Assembly: GCF_001865675.1 (NCBI RefSeq)
Contig: NZ_CP011319.1
Location: forward strand, 496,001 to 560,000
Origin: Janthinobacterium sp. 1_2014MBL_MicDiv
GTDB taxonomy: Bacteria > Pseudomonadota > Gammaproteobacteria > Burkholderiales > Burkholderiaceae_D
DNA: 64,000 bases
Direction of reading: 5' to 3'
The notes under the pieces are model-generated. The model made no database searches and was not told where the DNA came from. It worked only from the letters and a program-made list of their open reading frames with translations. The stretch's first letter is position 1; every line of letters starts with the position of its first letter. Shown here one piece after another: positions 1-8,101 of this stretch. A program made the position numbers and the translations under genes.

Positions 1-24
1 GACAGCCCCGGCTGTCTTTTTTTT
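1..24 (+). terminator. Intrinsic terminator of a gene upstream of the window
   Basis: GACAGCC and GGCTGTC form a perfect 7-bp stem with a CC loop, directly followed by eight T. It ends a plus-strand gene lying before the window. Confidence 0.8.
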
Positions 25-123
25 CGCCTGCCTTTTCCCTGGCGTTGCCATCCTTGACGTGCCTCAAATGCCCGCCCTGTCGCCGTGCCATAGTGAATTG
101 GCAGACAGACCAAGGGAGACATC

Positions 124-2460
124 ATGACTACCGCCAAAACGAAAAGAACACCGGCGACCGGTTCCGCTGACGGCATGCCGGCCATGCAGTCCATGCCGGT
201 CGAGGGCGACATGCAGGCCGCCGATGCCGGCGCGGACAGCGGCGATCGCATGCCCGGGCCGCGCCTGGGCGTGTCGTATGCCGACCAGGCGGTCATCCAT
301 GCCGCGGCGGCAGCGGATGCGGCAAGCATGCCCGCCGGCGGCATGCAGCAGGCATCGCAGGGCATGGCCGGCGCCAGCTGCATGCATGTGGGCGATGGCG
401 ACGGCATGGGCGGTGACCGCGACGGGGCCGGTGGTGGCGCGGGCGGCGGCATGGGGGGCGACGGCGGCGGCGCTGGCGATAGCCAGGGCGGCGGCACGCC
501 GCAGGTGCGCACCTGCGCCACGATGGACGTGCATCGTCGCCTGCTGAGCGAAGATCCCGCCTATGCGCGCGTGCGCGACGATATCGAGAACCTGGCCGGC
601 TTGTACGAAGGCGACCGCAGCATCGCCGCGCGCGCCGGCGTGACGCAGATACCGGTGGTGGTGCACGTGGTGTGGAACACGGCCGCGCAGAATATCTCGG
701 ACGCGCAGATTGCCAGCCAGATCGATGTGCTCAACCGCGATTACCGGCGCACGAACAGCGATGTGGGCAGCACTCCGGCACCATTCCTGCCGCTGACGGC
801 CGACGCGCGCGTGGAATTCGCGCTGGCCACGCGCGATCCGAACGGGGCGGCCACCAGCGGCATCGAGCGGCGCCAGACGACAGTGACGTCCTTCGGTGCC
901 GACGACGCCGTCAAGTCGCAGGCGACGGGCGGCATGAATGCCTGGCCGTCCGATACCTACCTCAATATCTGGGTCTGCCAGCTTGGCGGTGGCTTGCTCG
1001 GCTACGCGCAGTTTCCCGGCGGCCCGGCCGCCACCGACGGCGTGGTGGTCTTGCAATCGGCGTTCGGCACCGTCGGCACGGCGGCGCCGCCGTTCCACCT
1101 GGGCCGCACGGCCACGCACGAGGTGGGGCATTGGCTGAACCTGAACCATATCTGGGGCGACGACGGCACGGGGTGCTCGGGTACCGACAACGTGGCCGAT
1201 ACGCCCAACCAGGGTGGACCGAACACGGGCCAGCCTTCGTTCCCCCATGTTTCCTGCAGCAATGGACCGAATGGCGACATGTTCATGAATTACATGGATT
1301 ATGTCGACGACCCGGCCATGTTCATGTTTACCACGGGCCAGGTGGCGCGCATGCAGGCCTGCCTCGATGGCCCGCGCGCCAGCATCGGCACGGGCGCGGG
1401 CGGCGGCGCCACGCCGCGCCAGAGTTCTTCTCCCGTCGTGGCCTGGGGCGCGAACCGCCTCGACGTCTTCGTGCTGGGCACCGACCGCGCGCTATACCAC
1501 AAGGCCTGGAACGGGGCGGCGTGGGCGCCCTCCGTGAGCGGTTACGAGGGGCAGGGCGGCATTTGCACCAGTGCGCCGCAGGTGGTGTCATGGGCGCCGA
1601 ACCGGCTCGACGTTTTCGTCACGGGCACCGACAGCGGCCTGTTCCACAAGTGGTGGAATGGCTCGGCATGGGGGCCGTCGCTGACGGGCTACGAGGCGAT
1701 GGGCGGCCTGTGCGTGGGCGACCCGCGCGCCGTGGCCTGGGGCCCGAACCGTCTCGACGTGTTTGTCGTCGGCACGGACCGGGGCCTGTATCACAAATGG
1801 TGGAATGGCGCGGCCTGGGGCCCGTCGCTGACGGGCTACGAAGCCATGGGCGGCATCTGCCTGGGCCAGCCCGAAGCCGTGGCCTGGGGCCCGAACCGCC
1901 TGGACGTGTTCGTCATCGGCACGGACCGCGCCCTGTACCATAAGTGGTGGAACGGCACGGCCTGGGGACCGTCGCTGAACGGCTATGAACGGCTGGGCGG
2001 CATCTGCATGTCGTCGCCGAAGGCGGTGGCGTGGGGGCCGAACCGCCTCGATGTGTTTGTCACCGGCACCGATGGCGCGCTGTACCATAAGTGGTGGGAT
2101 GGCACGCAATGGGGGCCATCCATCGATGGCTTCGAACGCCTGGGCGGCATCTGCGTGGGCGAAGTGGAAGCCGTGTCGTGGGCGGCCAACCGCCTGGACC
2201 TGTTCGTCATCGGCACGGACAGCGCGCTGTACCACAAGGCGTGGAACGGCAGTGCCTGGAGCCCATCGCTGACGGGCTTTGAAAGCCTGGGCGGCGTGTG
2301 CACGTCGCGTCCGCGCGCCACGGCCTGGGCCGCCAACCGCCTCGACGTGTTTGTCACGGGCACCAATGGCGCCCTGTTCCACAAGGCCTGGAACGGTTCG
2401 GCCTGGTCACCATCCGTGAGCGGCTATGAAAGCCTGGGCGGCGTGGTATCGTGCTTCTGA
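124..2460 (+). CDS. M43-type zinc metalloprotease with C-terminal seven-repeat lectin-like propeller
   Basis: This 778-aa protein has three parts. Residues 1 to about 135 are low complexity, rich in Met, Gly and Ala, with no Sec signal peptide. Residues about 150-420 are a pappalysin/cytophagalysin-type (M43) protease: the zinc site HEVGHWLNLNH starts at residue 332 (H332, E333, H336, H342) and MNYMDY at 388 is the Met-turn. From about residue 438 to the end there are seven 49-residue repeats built around NRLDVFVxGTDxALYHKxWNG, the pattern of PLL/fucose-lectin seven-bladed propellers. The likely role is hydrolysis of protein or peptide targets recognised through glycans. The missing leader makes the export route unclear. 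The ATG at 124 follows an AGGGAGAC ribosome site. Confidence 0.85.
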   Translation: MTTAKTKRTPATGSADGMPAMQSMPVEGDMQAADAGADSGDRMPGPRLGVSYADQAVIHAAAAADAASMPAGGMQQASQGMAGASCMHVGDGDGMGGDRDGAGGGAGGGMGGDGGGAGDSQGGGTPQVRTCATMDVHRRLLSEDPAYARVRDDIENLAGLYEGDRSIAARAGVTQIPVVVHVVWNTAAQNISDAQIASQIDVLNRDYRRTNSDVGSTPAPFLPLTADARVEFALATRDPNGAATSGIERRQTTVTSFGADDAVKSQATGGMNAWPSDTYLNIWVCQLGGGLLGYAQFPGGPAATDGVVVLQSAFGTVGTAAPPFHLGRTATHEVGHWLNLNHIWGDDGTGCSGTDNVADTPNQGGPNTGQPSFPHVSCSNGPNGDMFMNYMDYVDDPAMFMFTTGQVARMQACLDGPRASIGTGAGGGATPRQSSSPVVAWGANRLDVFVLGTDRALYHKAWNGAAWAPSVSGYEGQGGICTSAPQVVSWAPNRLDVFVTGTDSGLFHKWWNGSAWGPSLTGYEAMGGLCVGDPRAVAWGPNRLDVFVVGTDRGLYHKWWNGAAWGPSLTGYEAMGGICLGQPEAVAWGPNRLDVFVIGTDRALYHKWWNGTAWGPSLNGYERLGGICMSSPKAVAWGPNRLDVFVTGTDGALYHKWWDGTQWGPSIDGFERLGGICVGEVEAVSWAANRLDLFVIGTDSALYHKAWNGSAWSPSLTGFESLGGVCTSRPRATAWAANRLDVFVTGTNGALFHKAWNGSAWSPSVSGYESLGGVVSCF
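1435..2457 (+). repeat. Seven tandem 147-bp coding repeats (propeller blades)
   Basis: Seven in-frame copies of a 49-residue unit (W-G/A-x-NRLDVFV-x-GT-D/N ... H-K-x-W-N-G ... G-Y/F-E-x-x-GG). The unit length and count match a closed seven-bladed lectin propeller. The inner copies are the most alike, suggesting recent duplication or gene conversion. Confidence 0.9.
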
Positions 2461-2508
2461 CGGCGCCCTATGGGCGTCTGGACAGCGATGGTTCGGAAAG
2501 GGGGCGGC

Positions 2509-2859
2509 ATGCATGGCATGACGATGGCATTGCCCAGCGGTAGCTGGACGCACTCGTTCGAGGAAGATGCGGGCGGTATCGAAGTGTACCGGCCCACGGC
2601 CACGTTCGCGTTTCCGCCCAGCCGCAAGGGGCGCAAGGTGCTCGAATTCGGCACTGGCGGAAAAACGGGGGAAGAAGGTGCCGCCACCCTGACCGCCATG
2701 TCGCCCGGCCCCGATGACCGTCCGCGCGCCGGCGCGGCCGACCGGCTCGTTCCCTTGGGCATGGGCCGCTATGGCGTGGGCGGCACGGCGGCGGCGCCGC
2801 AAGAGGTGCTGGAAATCATCGAGGCCACGCCGGACATCCTCAAACTGGCGCGGCGCTGA
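2509..2859 (+). CDS. Small conserved protein with WTHSFEED motif, function unknown
   Basis: A 116-aa product with no signal peptide or membrane segment. The start at 2509 (MHGMTMALPSG) is preferred over an in-frame ATG at 2470 because GGAAAGGGGGC lies just upstream of it. An early block, SGSWTHSFEEDAGG followed by VYRP and FPPSRKGRK, resembles a widespread family of short uncharacterised proteins with a W-x-HS-x-EED core. I do not know its function. It starts 49 bp after the protease-lectin gene on the same strand and may share its transcript, so it could be linked to that protein, but nothing shows this directly. Confidence 0.6.
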   Translation: MHGMTMALPSGSWTHSFEEDAGGIEVYRPTATFAFPPSRKGRKVLEFGTGGKTGEEGAATLTAMSPGPDDRPRAGAADRLVPLGMGRYGVGGTAAAPQEVLEIIEATPDILKLARR

Positions 2860-3118
2860 CGAGGAAGAGGGAAAGCAGCTGCTTGCGCGGCCGCCGGCAT
2901 TGTTCCCTCACCTTGAATGAATATCGCCCACCTGGCCATCTGCCAGATAAATCACGTTGACTGCCTATTTAAATCTGTTAACTGTTGCTGGTCTGGTGTC
3001 TAGAGGAAAGTTCTCGTATGGACGGCGCTTGCATAAAACGCTAGACTTAATTTTCTCATACGCAACATTCGATATGCCGATTGTTTGTGGAAAAATGTGA
3101 GTGTTTCCCCTATAAATA

Positions 3119-3499
3119 ATGACGATATCTTTTAGTGTTTTAAAAGCGAAAAGCCTGTTGGTTTCCGCTGTGCTCATTAGTTGCTGCCTTCCGGCACAGG
3201 CGGCTGAAATTCATGTTGAAAATGTCACGATCAGCAAGATACGCGGTATCGGAGACTTTTCTACTCCCGTGTTTGCCAATGCCATTGAAATCTGGTTCGC
3301 GGCCCCGGTTAATCTGCCTGCGGGCATGGGATGCCCGGCGCTGGCCTATCGCGTGGCGGTGGATGCCAAGCATAAACATTTGATTGCCGCCGTTTATCTC
3401 GCATTTTCCATGGGTAAGAAAATCAATATCAACTTTGACGACCGGCTGCCGATACGCGGCGATATGTGCGAAGCGTCTTATGTGGATGTTGTGAATTAA
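3119..3499 (+). CDS. Small secreted protein, AT-rich orphan
   Basis: A 126-aa protein with a clear Sec signal peptide: KAKSLLVSAVLISCCLP followed by AQA-AE, cleavage near residue 29. The mature part is about 97 residues, keeps two cysteines (CPA and MCEAS) that could form a disulphide in the periplasm, and has no recognised domain. Base composition is clearly lower in GC than all neighbours, including the upstream 200 bp, which suggests a recently acquired gene. A hairpin with a T-run follows the stop codon. Function unknown; real as a gene because leader, terminator and length are coherent. Confidence 0.55.
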   Translation: MTISFSVLKAKSLLVSAVLISCCLPAQAAEIHVENVTISKIRGIGDFSTPVFANAIEIWFAAPVNLPAGMGCPALAYRVAVDAKHKHLIAAVYLAFSMGKKININFDDRLPIRGDMCEASYVDVVN

Positions 3500-3512
3500 G
3501 TCATTTCCCAAG

Positions 3513-3542
3513 ACGGGATGGCGATGGTTTGCCCCGTTTTTT
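3513..3542 (+). terminator. Probable intrinsic terminator after the small secreted protein
   Basis: ACGGG (3513-3517) pairs with CCCGT (3533-3537), with an inner GGC/GCC extension, followed by a run of T. The rest of the gap to 3847 shows no convincing gene or site. Confidence 0.55.
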
Positions 3543-3847
3543 CAGATGAAGAAAACGGGTGAAACGGAGATTGTTTTCGGATGAAGGGCGATAGCTGCCC
3601 GGCGATGGCTGGCAGTCTGTATTCCAGCCGCATTCATGCTCGATGCCACAGCAAGGCTGGCAGCTCTTGCACGAGCTGCAGAGGCAATTTTGACTTGCTC
3701 TGAAGAAAAGTTTATGCCGGCGTGATGGCCAGAATCAGCGGCACCGGCCTGCGACCCTGCGCTGGCCGCTTCTCGCAGCATCTAGTTTTTTAGTCTGCGG
3801 GAAAGACGGTCCGGCCGACGTATCGACCGAACCGTATCAACCCTGCA

Positions 3848-6202
3848 TCAGCCGATGGCCGTCATCGAAACGGGCTTCAGCTTGGCCGCCAGCGCCTTGC
3901 CTTTCCTGGCGCGCTTGCCGAAGTGCTCGGCCAGGGCCGTGGCGCCCAGCGACGCATCCTGCGGTTTCGATGCGCGGCCGATGCCGGAGACGACGACGCC
4001 GCGTTGCGTGATCGGCTGCACGGCCAGCAGCTTGTCCTTGCCTTCCAGGTCGATCAGCTTGACGCCCGTGCCGCCCTTGGACAGGGTTTTCATTTCATCG
4101 AGGCCGAACACGAGCAGGCGCGCGCCTTCCGTCAGGCAGGCCACGGCGCTGGCCGCGTCAGGGATGATCTTTGGCTCGAGTGGCACGTCGCCGTCGTCCA
4201 GCGTGATGAAGGCCTTGCCGCCTTTCAAGCGACTGGCCATGTCGCCCGCCTTGGCGATGAAGCCGTAGCCGGCGCTCGACGCCAGCAGCAGGCTGGTGGC
4301 GCCATTGCCCGCGAAGTAGTGGAGGATGCGCACGGCGTTGCCCGGTGTACCGCCGCTCAGGTCGCACAAGGTCGTGATCGGCACGCCGTCGCCGCGTGCG
4401 TTGGGCAGCGCGGAAACGGGCACGGAATAAATCCTGCCGTTGTTGCCAAAGCCGAGCAAGGTGTCGACCGTGCGGCACTCGAAGGCGCCATGCAGGGTAT
4501 CGCCCGCCTTGAACGTGAACTGGGCTGCATCGTGGCCGATGCCGGTACGCGCGCGCACCCAGCCTTTTTCCGAGATGATGACGGTGACCGGTTCATCGAC
4601 CACCTTCTGCTCGGCCACGGCTTTTTGCGCTTCCTCGATCAGGGTGCGGCGCGCATCGCCGAACTGCTTGGCGTCCGCCTCGATTTCGCGGATGATGGCG
4701 CGTTTCATCGAACCCGGGTTGTCGAGCAGGTCCTGCAGCGACTTTTCTTCCTTGCGCAGCTCGGCCAGTTCCTGCTGGATCTTGAGCGTTTCCAGGCGCG
4801 CCAGCTGGCGCAAGCGGATTTCCAGGATATCGTCGGCCTGGCGCTCGGACAGATTGAACGCGTCGATCAGGGCCGCCTTCGGTTCATCCGAATTGCGGAT
4901 GATCTGGATCACCTTGTCGATATTGAGCAGGATCGCTTCGCGCCCTTCCAGGATATGGATGCGGTCCTTGACCTTGCCCAGTTTGTAGCCGGTACGGCGG
5001 GTCACGGTCTCGAAACGGAAGTCGATCCACTCGCGCAGGATGTCGCCCAGGCCCTTCTGGCGCGGACGGCCATCGCCGCCTATCATCACCAGGTTGATCG
5101 AGGTCGACGATTCCAGCGACGTGTGCGCCAGCAGCATCAGCATGAATTCCGTCTGGTCCTGGTTTTTCGATTTCGGCTCGAACACGAGGCGCACGGGCGC
5201 GGCGCGGCCCGATTCGTCGCGGATGGTGTCGAGCGAATTGAGGATCAGCGCCTTCAGGGCCACCTGCTCCGGCGACAGTGCCTTCTTGCCCAGCTTGATC
5301 TTCGGATTCGTCAGTTCCTCGATTTCTTCCAGCACCTTTTGCGACGAGGTGCCCGGCGGCAGTTCCGTCACGACGGCTTGCCACTGGCCGCGCGCCAGTT
5401 CCTCGATCTTCCAGCGTGCGCGCACCTTCATGCTGCCACGGCCGCTCGCGTACATGTCCTGGATCTGCGATGGCGGCGTGATGATCTGGCCGCCGCCGGG
5501 GAAGTCTGGGCCGGGGATGATGGCCATCAGTTCGGCGTGCGTGATCTTTGGATCGCGGATCATGGCGACAGCCGCTTTCGCCACTTCCGCCAGGTTGTGC
5601 GACGGGATTTCCGTCGCCAGGCCCACGGCGATGCCGGAGGCGCCGTTCAGCAGCACCATCGGCAGGCGCGCCGGCAGCAGCTTCGGTTCTTCCGTCGAGC
5701 CGTCGTAATTGGGCTGGAAGTCCACCGTGCCCATGCCGATTTCATCCATCAGCAGCTTGGCGATCGGCGTCAGACGCGCTTCCGTGTAGCGCATCGCCGC
5801 CGCGCCGTCGCCGTCGCGCGAACCGAAGTTGCCCTGGCCATCGATCAGCGGGTAGCGCAGCGAGAAGTCCTGCGCCATGCGCACCAGCGCGTCATACACG
5901 GACTGGTCGCCGTGCGGATGCAGCTTGCCCAGCACGTCGCCGACCACGGCCGCCGATTTGCGCGGCTTCGCCGTGGAATTCAAGCCCAGCTCATTCATCG
6001 CATACAGGATGCGGCGCTGCACGGGCTTCTGGCCATCGCAGACGTCGGGCAGGGCGCGGCCCTTGACCACCGAGATGGCGTAATCGAGATAGGCGCGCTC
6101 GGCAAACGTGGACAGGGTCAGCGCTTCACCGTCGAATACCGGTTCATCCGGCTCGATCGGCTCAGGCTGGGCATCGTCAAATAAATTGGTTTGTGTGGAC
6201 AT
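3848..6202 (-). CDS. parC: DNA topoisomerase IV subunit A
   Basis: ParC (784 aa; E. coli has 752) is the breakage-reunion subunit of topoisomerase IV, which decatenates daughter chromosomes together with ParE. The N-terminal winged-helix/tower region carries HPHGDQSVYDALV, the quinolone-resistance loop, and the catalytic tyrosine in AAAMRYTEARL. A coiled-coil and a C-terminal beta-pinwheel follow. At the E. coli Ser80 and Glu84 positions this protein has Gln and Asp. The ATG at 6202 lies 48 bp after the stop of the J-like gene, so parC is the last gene of a four-gene minus-strand cluster beginning with parE. Confidence 0.97.
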   Translation of the reverse strand: MSTQTNLFDDAQPEPIEPDEPVFDGEALTLSTFAERAYLDYAISVVKGRALPDVCDGQKPVQRRILYAMNELGLNSTAKPRKSAAVVGDVLGKLHPHGDQSVYDALVRMAQDFSLRYPLIDGQGNFGSRDGDGAAAMRYTEARLTPIAKLLMDEIGMGTVDFQPNYDGSTEEPKLLPARLPMVLLNGASGIAVGLATEIPSHNLAEVAKAAVAMIRDPKITHAELMAIIPGPDFPGGGQIITPPSQIQDMYASGRGSMKVRARWKIEELARGQWQAVVTELPPGTSSQKVLEEIEELTNPKIKLGKKALSPEQVALKALILNSLDTIRDESGRAAPVRLVFEPKSKNQDQTEFMLMLLAHTSLESSTSINLVMIGGDGRPRQKGLGDILREWIDFRFETVTRRTGYKLGKVKDRIHILEGREAILLNIDKVIQIIRNSDEPKAALIDAFNLSERQADDILEIRLRQLARLETLKIQQELAELRKEEKSLQDLLDNPGSMKRAIIREIEADAKQFGDARRTLIEEAQKAVAEQKVVDEPVTVIISEKGWVRARTGIGHDAAQFTFKAGDTLHGAFECRTVDTLLGFGNNGRIYSVPVSALPNARGDGVPITTLCDLSGGTPGNAVRILHYFAGNGATSLLLASSAGYGFIAKAGDMASRLKGGKAFITLDDGDVPLEPKIIPDAASAVACLTEGARLLVFGLDEMKTLSKGGTGVKLIDLEGKDKLLAVQPITQRGVVVSGIGRASKPQDASLGATALAEHFGKRARKGKALAAKLKPVSMTAIG

Positions 6203-6250
6203 GGCGCTTGTTTCAGTATTAAGTGGTTGCGGTTGAATTCGTGGAGCCGA

Positions 6251-8101
6251 TTATGACAGCCCGGATTTGGAAAAGGACTTGCCGTACGTCAGATACATGT
6301 AGCGCAAGGTCAGATACAGCACGGCCATGGCCAGTTCGACGCTGTGATGCATCATCGGCATGGCGCGGATAGCGGGGGCCTGGCCGGCCAGCAGAAAGCT
6401 GCCGATGGACGGTACCAGGACCAGCGGCCACATCGTCTTCCAGCGGAAATCGCTGGGAGAAAACAGCAAGCCGGTGCAGGACCAGGCAAACAGCATGGCG
6501 CCGGCGAGGACGGCCGGCAGCTGCTGCGCATACAGCAGCGATAGCAAGCCCGCACAGCCGATCAGCCATGCCGCGCGCAGGCGGGGCAGCAGCGCCTCGG
6601 GGAAGCGGCAATCGCCATACAGGCCGGTGGCGCTGCGCAGGGCCAGCGCCGCCAGGCAAAACATCAGCGGCATGGCCTCGCCGATGGCGAGCGCCGCCTG
6701 GCCTTTGCCGCTCATGAACATGGCGGCGAACAGCGACAGGCCCAGGGCCAGGAGCAGCAGCATGCCATGCAGCAGTTGGCGATTCAGCGCATACGCGAGC
6801 AAGGCCGACGCGCACAAGCCGGCCGAAGTGACGAGGCGCATGGACTCGCTGCGTTCGGGCAGGAATAGCAGCAGCGCCAGCGCGAGGTAGGGCACGATCC
6901 AGCCCAGTTGCCGCAGGCCGGGCCGCTCCCACAGCGCGGGCAGGCGTTCCTGCAATGCTTCCTGCCGTGCTTCCAGGCGTGCGAACAGCGGCGCCGGCCA
7001 GCGCAAGGCATGCATGGCCAGCAGGGCAAAGGCCAGCGCCTGGCAACCCAGCAGGCTGGCATAGCCAGCCGTGTCGCCGAGCTTGAAGCCGGCCGCATCG
7101 AGCACGCCGGCCAGCATGAAGTGCAGCACGAAACCGAGGCCGCACGATGCCAGCGCCGTCTGCTTGAAGTAGCGTTTGGCATGGACGACGTGTTCCCATT
7201 GCTCGAACAGATCCGTATCGAGCTTGTAGGCCAGCATTTCGGCATGCTGCCAGCGTATCGTCTGCAGCAGCTCGCGCAGCTGCAGCGTGAATTTTTGATC
7301 GAACAGCTGGCGCGCGTAGGCGCTCGGCGGCTGTTGCGACATGATGCAGTCCAGGCCCGGGTAGCTGTCGCGGTTGTCGCTGCAATGGGCAAACGAGCGG
7401 TCGGCCCGGTAGCGCTGCACGGCGCTGCGCACCAGGTCCGCATGGCTGCGCGCCAGGTAGGAAAAATCGTGCTCCCAGCCCAGCTGCTCGAACAGGGCCT
7501 GGCGCAGCGCCAGCTCATAGCCGGCGCTGGCGCAGTAGCGCAGCGCGCACAGGTCGAATTCCTCGCGCACGTCGAGGTTCAGCAATTCCCCGCGCTCGAG
7601 GAAGCCTGGCAGCAGGGTGACCCCGTTGCGCTGCCTTGCCTGTTCCAGGAATGCCTGCCACAGGCTGGCGCCTTCCTGCACCGGGTCGATGGCGACCACG
7701 CCCCACAATTCGGCTGGCGGTGCCTGTTCCTGGGCGATGACGCCCCACAGTTCCGCAGGCGCGTCCCGAGTGTCTCGGGTATCGTCGTCGATGACGCCCC
7801 ATAATTCGGCGGCTTCCACGTGCGGCGTCCCGGTCTCTGCGATACTTGCCGCTACCGGGGCCGGATGCGCTTCAGCCGTTTCCTCAGCCTGCTCCTGTAA
7901 CTCGGCGGCAAACAGCTGCGCATGGCGCAGCGCGTATTCATAGGCGTCGCGCAGTTCCTGGAAGGCGGCCGCATCATCCTCGGGACGTGTCACCTTCAGG
8001 CGCTTTGCATACGCGCGCTTGATGGCGCGCTCGTCGCCCGTCGGTGCCGTGTCCAGGATCTCCCACAGGCCGCGTTCTGCGTTGTGCATGCCGCCGTCCA
8101 T
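6251..8101 (-). CDS. Membrane-anchored J-domain-like protein paired with HscC
   Basis: A 616-aa protein. Residues about 9-60 form a DnaJ-like helical bundle (AIKRAYAKRLK ... FQELRDAYEYAL), but the HPD loop reads R-P-E (residues 39-41). Residues about 60-145 are a linker with the motif AELWGV repeated three times (starting at 98, 116 and 130). The C-terminal half has about eight to ten hydrophobic segments, so the protein sits in the inner membrane with the J-like domain in the cytosol. The start codon abuts the hscC stop codon, which points to translational coupling. E. coli hscC also lies beside J-like genes (djlB/djlC), so this is probably the HscC co-chaperone. Met5 at 8089 is an alternative start. 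Client unknown. Confidence 0.8.
   Translation of the reverse strand: MDGGMHNAERGLWEILDTAPTGDERAIKRAYAKRLKVTRPEDDAAAFQELRDAYEYALRHAQLFAAELQEQAEETAEAHPAPVAASIAETGTPHVEAAELWGVIDDDTRDTRDAPAELWGVIAQEQAPPAELWGVVAIDPVQEGASLWQAFLEQARQRNGVTLLPGFLERGELLNLDVREEFDLCALRYCASAGYELALRQALFEQLGWEHDFSYLARSHADLVRSAVQRYRADRSFAHCSDNRDSYPGLDCIMSQQPPSAYARQLFDQKFTLQLRELLQTIRWQHAEMLAYKLDTDLFEQWEHVVHAKRYFKQTALASCGLGFVLHFMLAGVLDAAGFKLGDTAGYASLLGCQALAFALLAMHALRWPAPLFARLEARQEALQERLPALWERPGLRQLGWIVPYLALALLLFLPERSESMRLVTSAGLCASALLAYALNRQLLHGMLLLLALGLSLFAAMFMSGKGQAALAIGEAMPLMFCLAALALRSATGLYGDCRFPEALLPRLRAAWLIGCAGLLSLLYAQQLPAVLAGAMLFAWSCTGLLFSPSDFRWKTMWPLVLVPSIGSFLLAGQAPAIRAMPMMHHSVELAMAVLYLTLRYMYLTYGKSFSKSGLS

Noticed and set aside
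3542..3781. A 79-codon minus-strand frame after parC
   Set aside because: No ribosome site, Ala/Ser-rich without features, and it covers the terminator of the small secreted protein.
3923..6184. A 753-codon plus-strand frame opposite parC
   Set aside because: Antisense shadow of parC without recognisable motifs; no ribosome site.
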